A stretch of DNA of 64,000 nucleotides from Clostridium sp. (GCA_023664325.1 JAMPFS010000001.1:80562-144561); one strand, 5' to 3'. Shown: positions 33,830-43,304, counted from the first letter of the stretch. The notes: generated by a model not told the origin, from the letters alone. A program made the numbers and translations.

Positions 33830-34426
33830 TTAGTACACCCCCGTCTTGATATTAATCGTCTCGCCAATCTCATCTAATGGCAAAACCAGATCTGCCAAAT
33901 CATGTTCGACAACTGCTTTTGGCATACCGTAAACAACACATGTTTCACGGTTTTGTGCAATTGTAAAAATATTGTGCTTTTTCTTTAAATGTTCGATTCC
34001 CGTACATCCGTCAGCTCCCATTCCGGTCAATACAGCACACACAATTGCATCTAACGGACAAGAAAGAATACTGTCAAATGTAATATTGGCACAAGGCCGC
34101 AGTCCATTCACCGGAGGCTCCTCCGTCTCGTGAATTTGCAGCGACCCCTGCTGATTCTCTGTTATCCTCATATGCAGACCACCCCGTGCAATATAAACAT
34201 TGCCCTTCTGAAGAATTTCTCCATCAGATGCTTCACGGACAGATATTTCACTAAGCTCATCTAATCTTTGTGAAAGGGATTCCGTGAATCCTTTAGGCAT
34301 ATGCTGTACTACCACAACCGGTGCGTCCAGGTTTTTATCCAACTTGGGGATTACCTGGTGTAATGCTTTTGGACCTCCTGTAGAACTGGCGATGATTACA
34401 AGTTTGTTCCCTGTATAATTTCTCAT
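33830..34426 (-). CDS. cheB: CheB methylesterase domain without a receiver domain
   Basis: Removes methyl groups from chemoreceptor glutamates for adaptation. The 198-residue protein consists only of the methylesterase domain, with the catalytic triad Ser15 (ASSTGGPKAL), His42 (VVQHMPKGF) and Asp139 (GMGADG). Canonical CheB has an N-terminal receiver domain of about 120 residues that CheA phosphorylates. Here the ATG at 34426 with GGGGGGATGAT upstream starts directly at the catalytic domain, and the DNA before it is promoter-like, so this is not a frame error. Either it is constitutively active or it is controlled in trans. Confidence 0.92.
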   Translation of the reverse strand: MRNYTGNKLVIIASSTGGPKALHQVIPKLDKNLDAPVVVVQHMPKGFTESLSQRLDELSEISVREASDGEILQKGNVYIARGGLHMRITENQQGSLQIHETEEPPVNGLRPCANITFDSILSCPLDAIVCAVLTGMGADGCTGIEHLKKKHNIFTIAQNRETCVVYGMPKAVVEHDLADLVLPLDEIGETINIKTGVY

Positions 34427-34466
34427 ATCATCCCCCCACAGTTTCGCACAGTATTTCACTGTTTCT

Positions 34467-34498
34467 ATTATAACACATTTCATCTGCACATAAGTGCA
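34467..34498 (-). promoter_or_regulatory. Extended -10 promoter and palindrome upstream of cheB
   Basis: TGTTATAAT (TG extension plus perfect -10, 34467-34475) lies about 40 bases before cheB. The -35 zone carries the palindrome TGCAC-TTAT-GTGCA (34485-34498), a possible operator. This would let cheB-cheA-cheW-cheC-cheD be transcribed separately from the upstream flagellar genes. Confidence 0.5.
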
Positions 34499-34519
34499 TA
34501 ATAACATTTTATTTCCGAT

Positions 34520-35251
34520 TTATCCATTTCCGGATGCTTTTAAGCGGATTTTTCGCTGCATTTCAAAAATGGAGCGGATAATTTTTTCCCTCAGTTTATT
34601 ATTCATTTTCCAGAATTTCACCCTCTGGTCATAAATGGTATTGTTATTCTGGTTTTTCTCTGACCAAACGAGCCTCACATACAGGCAAAAAATCTCATCT
34701 TCCTCATCAACCGGCATTTCAAACCGTACCTGCATAATGGAATCCAGCTTTTCCTGGACTGGAGATACAAACCGGATTCCGCCACCGCTCAAATCAAGCA
34801 TCACGCCTTTTTTCCATTCCAGGCTCATGGCTTCCTCATCATATACGGTTCCTGATTCAATCAGTTTTTTCTCCTCCTCACCGATGAGACGGTATTCGAT
34901 TGGAATATTACATTCCAAGCGGTAATATTCCCTTCTCTGGATTTTCTTAAAAAGCGTATTCTGTGTAAGCTCCATATAAAACATCGTACCCTTTTTATAC
35001 CTGGCGCTGACCTCTACTTCACAGCGGAACAGACCGGTTCTTGTATAAAACGTGGCAAGAAATTTCTGCCCCGTTGTCAGCGGAACCACAGTCCCCTCCT
35101 TAAATGGCATGGCTGCTAATATCCCGCCATTTTCAGTCTCATCCAATACCTGGCTGGCATAAATTGGAGTACGCTTATCCGGATCGGCGGAAAGTCTGGT
35201 TTCTATTTTTTCCAAATCAATTTTATCACCAATTGTAAGTCTGCTATCCAT
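34520..35251 (-). CDS. PilZ-domain flagellar brake protein (YcgR type)
   Basis: Binds cyclic di-GMP and, in relatives (YcgR/YpfA), slows the flagellar motor. The protein of about 243 residues has an N-terminal YcgR-like domain (about residues 1-100) and a C-terminal PilZ domain with the RxxxR motif (R107 to R111 in RREYYR) and the D-x-S-x-x-G motif in LDLSGGGIRF. Both cyclic-di-GMP-binding motifs are intact. An ATG 12 bases upstream overlaps the flhG stop as ATGA, but the ATG at 35251 is better spaced from AGGGAG. No cyclase or phosphodiesterase gene lies in this window. Confidence 0.9.
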   Translation of the reverse strand: MDSRLTIGDKIDLEKIETRLSADPDKRTPIYASQVLDETENGGILAAMPFKEGTVVPLTTGQKFLATFYTRTGLFRCEVEVSARYKKGTMFYMELTQNTLFKKIQRREYYRLECNIPIEYRLIGEEEKKLIESGTVYDEEAMSLEWKKGVMLDLSGGGIRFVSPVQEKLDSIMQVRFEMPVDEEDEIFCLYVRLVWSEKNQNNNTIYDQRVKFWKMNNKLREKIIRSIFEMQRKIRLKASGNG

Positions 35252-35259
35252 AGGCTCCC

Positions 35260-36150
35260 TCATCCTTTACTTTTTTTATTTTTGATTAAATCCAACAATA
35301 CTTTGGCAATACCATATTTCTTTGTCTCCTCCTCCGGCATCTTGAGCAGGGTATTGCAAATTGCTTTCAACCGAAGCGCCGGGCCGCTGTTTGGCGCAAC
35401 CATCACGACCGGATTTTGTTCCAACACAGCATTTTCCATTCTTCTGTCATACGGAATATATCCCAGATATTCCAATTGTATATTCAAAAACTTTGAGACG
35501 ACAATTCTGATTTTTTCATATATCTCCTGTCCATCCTCATAGTTTTCTACTCTGTTTGTGATAACCTTGATTGCCTTGCTGTTCCGGTCAAACTCTTTCT
35601 TACGGTTTACTACCTTCAGCAGAGAGTATGCATCCGTAATGGATGTCGGTTCCGGAGTTATCACCAGTAAAACTTCCGGTGAACTTAACACAAATTCAAT
35701 CACGGAATCCGCAATCCCTGCCCCGGTATCAATAATCACCACATCATAGAGATTATCCAGTTTTACCAATTGGGCGATCAGCTTCTGAAGCTGGTTCTTG
35801 TCAAGATTTCCCATATCCTGTACACCGGAGCCGCCGGAAATGAATCCAATTCCCTCCGGGCCCTCAGTGATAATATCCTCAATGGATCGATTGCTAAAGA
35901 TCACATCTGCCAAATCATACTTTGGACGAATGCCCAACATAACTTCCACATTTGCCAATCCAAAATCCGCATCCAGTATAACCACTCTTTTTCCCTGTTT
36001 TTGAAACTGTAATGCCAGATTGACAGAGATACTGGTCTTTCCCACACCACCTTTTCCGCTGGTTACCGCAATCACTCTGGCAGTGGTGGGAGTCTGCTCT
36101 TTTAATTTTTCTACCTGTTGTCGTAAATTAGCAGCCTGATCCATAGCCAT
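35260..36150 (-). CDS. flhG: FlhG (FleN/YlxH), MinD-like ATPase for flagellar number
   Basis: A cytoplasmic P-loop ATPase that works with FlhF to set flagellar number and place. The roughly 296-residue protein has the deviant Walker A SGKGGVGKTSISVNLAL near residue 30, DADFGLANVEVMLG, and VVIIDTGAGI as Walker B. An N-terminal DQAANLRQQV stretch corresponds to the FlhF-activating motif of FlhG. The start overlaps the end of flhF by about 23 bases, and AGGAGG lies within the flhF coding end. Confidence 0.94.
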   Translation of the reverse strand: MAMDQAANLRQQVEKLKEQTPTTARVIAVTSGKGGVGKTSISVNLALQFQKQGKRVVILDADFGLANVEVMLGIRPKYDLADVIFSNRSIEDIITEGPEGIGFISGGSGVQDMGNLDKNQLQKLIAQLVKLDNLYDVVIIDTGAGIADSVIEFVLSSPEVLLVITPEPTSITDAYSLLKVVNRKKEFDRNSKAIKVITNRVENYEDGQEIYEKIRIVVSKFLNIQLEYLGYIPYDRRMENAVLEQNPVVMVAPNSGPALRLKAICNTLLKMPEEETKKYGIAKVLLDLIKNKKSKG

Positions 36151-37420
36151 CTCCACCTCCTAGCACCTGTTTGGCGATTACTTGTGGATTCATAATTTCT
36201 ATATCATCAGGTACATTCTGTCCATAAGAAATATACGCAAGAGGCATGCCGGTATCTAATTTGACATTCAATACATTACCAATTGCATCCGTTTCATCCA
36301 GCTTTGTAAAAATCAAACCATACTCTGATATATCTTCATACAATGAAGTAATTCTTTGTAAGTCTTTGTACTTCGTCGTTGCGCTGAGCACAAGATACGT
36401 TAAAATATCGTATTTTGAAAAAGCTTCAAATAACCTCTTTAAATCATCCACCTGTTCTTTGTTCTTATGGGAACGACCTGCCGTGTCCACTAAAATATAG
36501 TCATAATCCTTATATTTCGGTAAGTGGGTCTCAACGTCCGTACTCTCATAGACAACCTCCACAGGAATGGATAAAATATTTGCATAGGTCTTAATCTGCT
36601 CCACTGCTGCAATCCGATAGGTATCCGCAGTAAAAATTGCAATCTTTTTCTTCTTCTCTAATATAAGCTTAGAGGAAAGCTTCGCAATCGTTGTTGTCTT
36701 TCCAACCCCTGTCGGCCCCATGAAAAACACAATTTTCGGTTTTTTATCATCCTTTTCATAAGATATCGTCTTTGTCTCTCCCAATTTTAAGATGATTTTC
36801 TGATAAACACATGCTAACATATCATCCAATGTGCGGATGCTTCCCGCACTTGTGATTTCATCCATGATCTGCTTTGCATATTGATAGGTAACCTCGTTAT
36901 TGGTAAGCTGTTCAATAATCAGATCAATCGACTTATCTTTCAGACTCGTCTTCTCCGGAATTTCTGCTTTTTCTTCCTTTTCCCCATCCTTCTCATCTTC
37001 AGAAACTTCCTTATCTGACTCCGTTTTCTCGGATTTGTGATTGCTGTTTTCCTTTTTTTGCGATTCGAGCTGCTGTTCTAAGAGCATGGCGAGACTGTTC
37101 AGTTTCTTCTCCAACTCCTTCGCCTCTTTGGATTCCTCTGATTCAACCTTTCGTTCCGGGTGCAGTTTTTCATCAATCTGAGCATTAAACTTTGAGGATG
37201 TCTTTGCCTCCTCTATCTTCTTTTCCGCCGCCTGCCGTTCTCTGTCTGCAACCTCATCCACAGCCGCAGTGACCTCGACTTTTGTCTTGCGGAAGATGCT
37301 AAAGATTCCCTTCGGTTTAATCGTTTTAATATTCATGACAATGGCATCTTTTCCAAGATCCGCCTTTGCCAGCATAATTGCCTCTGTCTCTGAATTTGCC
37401 TGAAACTTTTTAATTATCAT
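36128..37420 (-). CDS. flhF: FlhF, SRP-type GTPase for flagellar placement
   Basis: A membrane-associated GTPase that marks where a flagellum is built. The 430-residue protein has the N-terminal B domain (MIIKKFQANSETEAIMLAKA), a charged linker (about 80-160), then the NG domain with G1 MGPTGVGKTTTIAKL (about 242), DTYRIAAVEQIKTYA, G3 VDTAGRS and G4 TKLDET. It starts inside the end of flhA (11-base overlap) and its end overlaps flhG. Confidence 0.96.
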   Translation of the reverse strand: MIIKKFQANSETEAIMLAKADLGKDAIVMNIKTIKPKGIFSIFRKTKVEVTAAVDEVADRERQAAEKKIEEAKTSSKFNAQIDEKLHPERKVESEESKEAKELEKKLNSLAMLLEQQLESQKKENSNHKSEKTESDKEVSEDEKDGEKEEKAEIPEKTSLKDKSIDLIIEQLTNNEVTYQYAKQIMDEITSAGSIRTLDDMLACVYQKIILKLGETKTISYEKDDKKPKIVFFMGPTGVGKTTTIAKLSSKLILEKKKKIAIFTADTYRIAAVEQIKTYANILSIPVEVVYESTDVETHLPKYKDYDYILVDTAGRSHKNKEQVDDLKRLFEAFSKYDILTYLVLSATTKYKDLQRITSLYEDISEYGLIFTKLDETDAIGNVLNVKLDTGMPLAYISYGQNVPDDIEIMNPQVIAKQVLGGGDGYGSGC

Positions 37421-39464
37421 TTATTGTCACCACCCCAATTGATTGTAATTCTACATCCGATTCTATCTCATTATATGATATTACGATTAAATCTTTAAAA
37501 TACTCACTTGTCAGCTTTTTAAAATACATTCTTACAATCGGAGACGTGATAATAATTGGCGCTTTCCCCTGATTCTCCAATTTCTTTAACTCCGTCTCCA
37601 CAGAATTCAGTATTTTTTTCGTCTTGGCAGGATCCAAAGTAATATATGCCCCCTGTTCTGTCTGCTTAATCGAATTCATGATATCCTGTTCGATCTGAGG
37701 ATCTAATGTAACAACCGTTGTCATTTCACCGTCCGTAAAATAGGTGTTTGAAATTGCCCGTTTCAAACGCTGTCTTACATATTCCGTCAACACATCCGTG
37801 TCTCTGGTGGTTGCTGCATAGTCTGCCAATGTTTCAAAAATTGTCACCAGATCCCGGATGGATATTCCCTCACCCAAAAGATTCTGCAATACTTTCTGTA
37901 TTTCGCCGACACCTAACAACTTTGGCACAAGTTCATCAATAAGCGTGGTATTTGTCTCTTTTACATTGTTAATAAGATTCTGCACATCCTGACGGGTAAG
38001 CAGCTCATCCAAATGGCTCTTAATAATCTCTGTCAAATGTGTCGCTATGATGGATGGCGGATCCACAACGGTATATCCCATAGACTCCGCACGTTCCCTC
38101 TGTGCTTCCGTAATCCAGATTGCAGGCAGATGGAAGGATGGCTCAAACGTTGGTATTCCGGTGATTTCTTCTTCCACATATCCCGGATTCATCGCCATAT
38201 AATGGTCAAACAAAATCTCGCCTTCACTGATCTGTATTCCCTTTATCTTAATAATATACTGGTTTGGATTCAGCTGGATATTATCCCTTAAGCGGATAAT
38301 CGGCACAACCGCGCCTAATTCCAATGCAATCTGCCTTCGGATCATTACCACACGGTCAAGTAAGTCTCCACCCTGGTTCACATCTGCAAGCGGGATAATG
38401 CCATAACCAAACTCCAACTCGATTGGATCGACCTGTAATAAGGCATTCACATTTTCATGCCGCCTGATTTCGTCTGCCTGGATCTCTTCCTCCTGTACTT
38501 CTTCCTCGATCGCTTCAATTTCCTGCGTATGCCCAATCATTCTTCCCAGAACAATCATGGCAAGCCCCATGCCAACATAGACTAAAATTCTTCCCTCTGC
38601 GCGAAGCGGTGTGAAAATGCCCAGAAAGCAAAGGGTTCCGCCAACCATATAAAGAACCTTCGGGATGTGAAACAACTGCCCGATCATAATCGTTCCGATG
38701 TTATTTTCCTTCGCCGCCTTTGTCACCAAAATACCGGTGGCAAGGGAAATCAGCATAGACGGAATCTGTGAGACAAGTCCGTCACCAATCGTCAAAATCG
38801 TATATCTCTGTATCGCCTCGTTAATTGTCATCTCCTGCATGACAACACCCGTTATAATGCCGCCCACAAGGTTAATTACGGTGATGACAAGACCTGCTGT
38901 CGCATCTCCTTTTACATATTTTGTGGCACCATCCATAGAACCAAAGAAAGCAGATTCCTGTTGGATTTTCTCCCTGCGCTCCATCGCCTCTTTATCGGTA
39001 ATTGCCCCTGTATTCAAATCCGCATCAATCGCCATCTGTTTACCGGGCATGGCATCCAATGTAAAACGCGCCGTTACCTCGGATACACGTTCAGAACCCT
39101 TGTTGATAACGATCATCTGTACAATAACCAACACGACAAAGATAATGGCGCCGATAACGAGACTGCCGCCTCCAACGAAATTACCAAAGGTCTGCACAAC
39201 AACACCCGGCTCACCTGACTGTAAAATCAAACGGGTGGAGGATACATTAAGCGAGATCCTGAAAATCGTTGTAAAGAGCAAAATCGTTGGAAAACTTGAC
39301 ATATTAAGAGTTTCTTCCGTATAGAGGCAGTTGAACAAAATCACCAATGCAACCATAATATTAAATGTAATTAAAATATCCAACAGCCAATTTGGAATCG
39401 GAATGATGAAAAAGATAATTGCAGCCAATAAATAGAGTCCGACAAATAAATCTGATTTCTGCAT
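37410..39464 (-). CDS. flhA: FlhA, flagellar export gate protein
   Basis: An inner-membrane ring of the flagellar type III secretion gate. The 684-residue protein has about eight membrane segments in the first 310 residues, the FHIPEP-like cytoplasmic linker motif (VARFTLDAMPGKQMAIDADL), and a C-terminal cytoplasmic domain from about residue 340 that forms the substrate-docking ring. GGAGG precedes the ATG. It follows flhB by 36 bases. Confidence 0.97.
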   Translation of the reverse strand: MQKSDLFVGLYLLAAIIFFIIPIPNWLLDILITFNIMVALVILFNCLYTEETLNMSSFPTILLFTTIFRISLNVSSTRLILQSGEPGVVVQTFGNFVGGGSLVIGAIIFVVLVIVQMIVINKGSERVSEVTARFTLDAMPGKQMAIDADLNTGAITDKEAMERREKIQQESAFFGSMDGATKYVKGDATAGLVITVINLVGGIITGVVMQEMTINEAIQRYTILTIGDGLVSQIPSMLISLATGILVTKAAKENNIGTIMIGQLFHIPKVLYMVGGTLCFLGIFTPLRAEGRILVYVGMGLAMIVLGRMIGHTQEIEAIEEEVQEEEIQADEIRRHENVNALLQVDPIELEFGYGIIPLADVNQGGDLLDRVVMIRRQIALELGAVVPIIRLRDNIQLNPNQYIIKIKGIQISEGEILFDHYMAMNPGYVEEEITGIPTFEPSFHLPAIWITEAQRERAESMGYTVVDPPSIIATHLTEIIKSHLDELLTRQDVQNLINNVKETNTTLIDELVPKLLGVGEIQKVLQNLLGEGISIRDLVTIFETLADYAATTRDTDVLTEYVRQRLKRAISNTYFTDGEMTTVVTLDPQIEQDIMNSIKQTEQGAYITLDPAKTKKILNSVETELKKLENQGKAPIIITSPIVRMYFKKLTSEYFKDLIVISYNEIESDVELQSIGVVTINDN

Positions 39465-39500
39465 TCTTTTTCACACCTCCTATCTTCTGCATTATATTCA

Positions 39501-40625
39501 TCAACTCACACGGTTATGAAGCTGATATACATAAGCTAACACTTCTGCTACTGCCTGGTATAATTCAGGCGGTATTTCATTCCCCAATTCCACATTATAA
39601 TAAAGCATTCGGGCAAGGGGTTTGTTCTCAACAATATCTACCTGGTTGTCTCTTGCAATTTCCTTGATCCTTCCCGCCAGAAAATCAGCGCCCTTAGCCA
39701 CCACAATCGGCGCCTGCCCCTGACCGGACTTATAGGAAAGCGCGACTGCAAAATGCGTCGGATTGGTAATCACCACATCCGCTTCCGGAATCGCTGCCAT
39801 CATTCTTCGCATGGAAGCCTGCTGCATCCGCTGTCTTTGCTGTCCTTTGACTTTCGGATCTCCTTCCTGGTTTTTGAACTCATCCTTGACTTCCTGTTTC
39901 GTCATTTTGTTATCTTCTTTGAATTTCCACCTCTGAAACTTGAGATCCACGGCGGCAATTGCCGCAAATAAAAGGATGACTTTTATAAGCAGTTCCAAAA
40001 TAATATCATACATCAATAATATTCCCTGTGTCAAAGAAATATCATATAACAGATAAATATCTTTGATATGTTCTGAAAAAACACCATATGCAATGTAAGC
40101 AATTACAAAAACCTTGACAACAGATTTTAAAAGCTCCATTAATGTGTTAAGGGAAAACATCCGTTTCACGCCATTAATCGGATTCATTTTACTAAACTTC
40201 GGCTCTAACGGCTTGGTCGTAATCTGAAATTTAAATTGCAGGGAATTACTAAAAAAAGCCACAACAAACCCTGTCAGTAAAAATGGAATAATAATGAGGG
40301 ACAAACTGAGCAGCGCTTTTGTCAGCAATGCGGAAAATCCCCTGATATCCACACCCGCTGAAGCATAATGCGGAATCAGTCCGTAATAGTCTGAAAATGT
40401 GTCAAGCAAATGGCTGCCGATAAATCCCATTGCATATTTCAGGCAGACAAACAGCGCAAGCAGCGTTGCAGCCGTGGGAATCTCCCTGCTCCTGGCAACA
40501 TTACCCTCTTTTCTGACATCGGATAATCTTTTTGAAGTTGCATCTTCTGTTTTCTCACCGCCCGGACCTTCCTTTGCAAACATCTGCAAATCAAGGGGCA
40601 GCAATATCTTGTATTCGTAATTCAA
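39501..40625 (-). CDS. flhB: FlhB, export switch protein
   Basis: Controls the switch from hook to filament substrates. The 374-residue protein has four membrane segments and a cytoplasmic domain with the self-cleaving NPTH site (VVITNPTHFAVALSY near residue 275). The N-terminus KILLPLDLQMFAKEG is family-like. The start is a TTG at 40625, with GAGGTGATTC just before it; the first ATG in frame would cut into the conserved N-terminus. Confidence 0.96.
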   Translation of the reverse strand: MNYEYKILLPLDLQMFAKEGPGGEKTEDATSKRLSDVRKEGNVARSREIPTAATLLALFVCLKYAMGFIGSHLLDTFSDYYGLIPHYASAGVDIRGFSALLTKALLSLSLIIIPFLLTGFVVAFFSNSLQFKFQITTKPLEPKFSKMNPINGVKRMFSLNTLMELLKSVVKVFVIAYIAYGVFSEHIKDIYLLYDISLTQGILLMYDIILELLIKVILLFAAIAAVDLKFQRWKFKEDNKMTKQEVKDEFKNQEGDPKVKGQQRQRMQQASMRRMMAAIPEADVVITNPTHFAVALSYKSGQGQAPIVVAKGADFLAGRIKEIARDNQVDIVENKPLARMLYYNVELGNEIPPELYQAVAEVLAYVYQLHNRVS

Positions 40626-40644
40626 AGAATCACCTCAATCTATA

Positions 40645-41433
40645 TTACGGCACATAAAATGCCTCCATAACCTGATATACGATATCCTGCATTTCCGTAT
40701 ACACAAAATCTACGATACCAGGGGTAAAATCTATAATAATCATCAATACCGCAAACCCACAGAAAATTTTTAACTGGATACCCACAACAAACATATTCAT
40801 CTGCGGCGCTGTCTTTGCCAAAATTCCCAATACCATATTGAGCAGCATAATCGCAATTAAAATCGGCAGACTGATTCTTAAGGCAATCACAAAATAATCC
40901 ACCATATAAGAAATCATTGTATCATACATGGTTCCGGAATCAATGGTAACATTACCCAAAGGAATCAATTCAAAGGAATCAGACAAGGCTGATAAAATGA
41001 AATAATGCATATCAGAGACCAGCATCATAACCATCACCAGCATACTGTAAAATTCCGCCGTGATCGTTGTCTGTGTATTAAACGTCTGGTCAAAATTAGA
41101 TACCATGGAAAAACCCATCTCCCGGTCAATAAACTGCCCGGCCATATTAATGATGGACATGGTAATGCTTGCCATAAATCCCAATGTCACACCGACAACC
41201 AGTTCTTTGATAAGTATAACGGTATACCCTAAAAATGTGGTGTAGGGAAGGGGTGTATATGGATGGGCTGTCACAATTACCATACTGGCTGCCAGCCCTA
41301 AAAAAATTCTAACCCTTCGTGTCACGGTCATATTATTACCAAAAATGGGAGCAAATGCCATTACCCCCATCACTCTGACTGCAACTGCCAGAAAATATTC
41401 CAAATGATAGATTGAAAAAGATTGCTCAATCAT
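40645..41433 (-). CDS. fliR: FliR, export gate protein
   Basis: A component of the FliP-FliQ-FliR helical export gate. The 262-residue, very hydrophobic protein has about five or six membrane segments and the conserved AVAVRVMGVMAFAPIFG start and NMAGQFIDREMGFSM block. It starts three bases after the fliQ stop, with GGGGTAG as ribosome site. Confidence 0.95.
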   Translation of the reverse strand: MIEQSFSIYHLEYFLAVAVRVMGVMAFAPIFGNNMTVTRRVRIFLGLAASMVIVTAHPYTPLPYTTFLGYTVILIKELVVGVTLGFMASITMSIINMAGQFIDREMGFSMVSNFDQTFNTQTTITAEFYSMLVMVMMLVSDMHYFILSALSDSFELIPLGNVTIDSGTMYDTMISYMVDYFVIALRISLPILIAIMLLNMVLGILAKTAPQMNMFVVGIQLKIFCGFAVLMIIIDFTPGIVDFVYTEMQDIVYQVMEAFYVP

Positions 41434-41436
41434 AAT

Positions 41437-41706
41437 CTACCCCACATAATACGAAAAGTTTTCAAACAGGTGCTGCATAAAAGACACAATATTATCCATA
41501 ATCCAACCACCACACAAAATAAGCGTTATGAATATGCTTAATATCTTTGGCACAAACGTTAATGTCTGTTCCTGAATAGAGGTAACCGTCTGAAAAATAC
41601 TAATGACCAAACCCACTATCAGGGATACAAGTAAAAGCGGCGCGGCACATTTAATAATCAGCCACAAAGCCTCTCTGGCAATATCAATTACAACACCGGT
41701 ACTCAT
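41437..41706 (-). CDS. fliQ: FliQ, export gate protein
   Basis: An 89-residue protein with two membrane segments, a subunit of the flagellar export gate. Typical features are the length, the ALWLIIKCAAPLLLVSLIVG helix and the QEQTLTFVPKI turn between helices. It lies between fliP and fliR. Confidence 0.96.
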   Translation of the reverse strand: MSTGVVIDIAREALWLIIKCAAPLLLVSLIVGLVISIFQTVTSIQEQTLTFVPKILSIFITLILCGGWIMDNIVSFMQHLFENFSYYVG

Positions 41707-41732
41707 TCCTTCACTTCCAATCTAGTCTCTTG

Positions 41733-42593
41733 TCAATAACGAAAACTTTCGACCACTTGTCCTATCACTAAATTCCATCCATCCGCCATAATGAACAGTA
41801 AGATCTTAAACGGCATGGAAATCGTAGTTGGCGGCAGCATCATCATACCCATCGCCATCAATGTAGATGCCACAACCATATCAATAACAATAAATGGTAT
41901 ATAAATCAAAAATCCGATAATAAAGGATTTGCGAAGCTCACTCATTATGAATGCCGGTATCAGAACCGCATTCGGAACATCTGTCAGCTCCTGCACATCA
42001 TCAATACGGGCCATGTCCAGAAAAAAGTTAATATCCCTCGTATCCTCCATATTGCTAAACATAAAGTCACGCAACGGTTCCATACATGCTTTCAGCCCCT
42101 CTTCCTGCGTGATTTCACCATTTGTAAGCGGCTGTATCGCCTCTTCATTAATCCTGTTTAAGGTAGGGGTCATAATAAAAAGGGTTAAAAACAACGCTAG
42201 CCCAACCAATACATTATTCGGTGGCGCTGACTGCGTACCCAGTGCAGTTCTCAAAAAATGCAGGACTACAATAATACGCGTATACGACGTCATCATAACA
42301 ATGATTGATGGAGCTAGGGAAATCACGGTAATCACTAAAAGCATTTGAAGTGTACCGGCAAGAGTTCCCTCATCATTGCTTGTATCAACCGTCACTCCCA
42401 GTGTAAAGGGTACATCATTTTCCAAATCTGTAATTGCCTCACGGTCATTTCCTGTCAGTTCATCTGTGCCTGTGGCATGAACCGGACAACCAATGCAAAG
42501 CACGGAAAAGAGAATGACGTATACAATCAGAAACTTCTTCAAATGAAAATGCTTTTTTATTCGATTATTAATTTGATTTGTCTTTTTTTTCAT
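41733..42593 (-). CDS. fliP: FliP, export gate protein
   Basis: The main subunit of the export gate, membrane-embedded. The 286-residue precursor has a signal peptide (about residues 20-43, with KKFLIVYVILFSVLC), then conserved blocks SYTRIIVVLHFLRTALG, APPNNVLVGLALFLT and MGMMMLPPTTISMPFK. Its start overlaps the end of fliO by 26 bases. Confidence 0.97.
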   Translation of the reverse strand: MKKKTNQINNRIKKHFHLKKFLIVYVILFSVLCIGCPVHATGTDELTGNDREAITDLENDVPFTLGVTVDTSNDEGTLAGTLQMLLVITVISLAPSIIVMMTSYTRIIVVLHFLRTALGTQSAPPNNVLVGLALFLTLFIMTPTLNRINEEAIQPLTNGEITQEEGLKACMEPLRDFMFSNMEDTRDINFFLDMARIDDVQELTDVPNAVLIPAFIMSELRKSFIIGFLIYIPFIVIDMVVASTLMAMGMMMLPPTTISMPFKILLFIMADGWNLVIGQVVESFRY

Positions 42594-42939
42594 GTTTTAT
42601 TTTTTCCAGTATATCCTTAAAATTAATCGGTTCCAAAGCTGCCTCTTGTTCCTTTATCTCATCTGCTGAAAGCTCCGTTAACACGGTCACGTTATCCTTG
42701 CATACTGCAAGCGCAAGATATTTTTCCCCAATCCGTATGATTTCTATCACTTTATTGTTGGATATGCGAAACACCTCTATTACTCTGATATTACTTCGCT
42801 TATTCACAACGCCGGACTGAAAACTTCCTGCAATCCTTGCCGCTAAATATGCCAGAAAAAGAACAAAAAGAAACAATAAAATTGCACAAATTAGCTGTCC
42901 AATACTTTTAAAGCTGGAAGTAGACTGCACAAGATTCAT
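42568..42939 (-). CDS. fliO: FliO-like flagellar biosynthesis protein
   Basis: Helps assemble the FliP complex. The 123-residue protein has a membrane segment (about residues 18-38, LICAILLFLFVLFLAYLAA) and a small beta domain (IRVIEVFRISNNKVIEIIRI, then KYLALAV). The ATG at 42939 fits the family, although its ribosome site is weak; longer frames overlap cheY. It lies two bases after cheY and overlaps fliP. Confidence 0.88.
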   Translation of the reverse strand: MNLVQSTSSFKSIGQLICAILLFLFVLFLAYLAARIAGSFQSGVVNKRSNIRVIEVFRISNNKVIEIIRIGEKYLALAVCKDNVTVLTELSADEIKEQEAALEPINFKDILEKIKHEKKDKSN

Positions 42940-42941
42940 AT

Positions 42942-43304
42942 TTATCCGAGAGCCTTCTGTACAGCCTCCAAAACACGGTCCGGCTGGAATGGTTTTACAA
43001 TGAAATCTCTTGCACCGGACTGGATGCTTTCGATAACCATCGCCTGCTGTCCCATAGCAGAACACATAACAATACTTGCATTCGGATCACTCTCTTTGAT
43101 TTTCTTGAGTGCCTGGATGCCATCCATCTCTGGCATGGTAATATCCATCAACACTAAATCCGGTTGGGTTTCGGCATATTTTTCAACGGCTTTTGCACCA
43201 TTTTCAGCCTCACCGGCAATGGTATAACCATTCTTTGTTAAAATGTCTTTGATCATCATTCTCATAAAAGCTGCATCATCACAAATTAAAATACTCTTAG
43301 CCAT
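42942..43304 (-). CDS. cheY: Chemotaxis response regulator CheY
   Basis: A diffusible response regulator that, when phosphorylated by CheA, binds the switch. The 120-residue single receiver domain has the acidic pair D9-D10, phospho-acceptor D54 (DLVLMDITMPEMDG), S82 and K104 (FIVKPF). No output domain is present. It lies between fliY and fliO, as in Bacillus. Confidence 0.96.
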   Translation of the reverse strand: MAKSILICDDAAFMRMMIKDILTKNGYTIAGEAENGAKAVEKYAETQPDLVLMDITMPEMDGIQALKKIKESDPNASIVMCSAMGQQAMVIESIQSGARDFIVKPFQPDRVLEAVQKALG

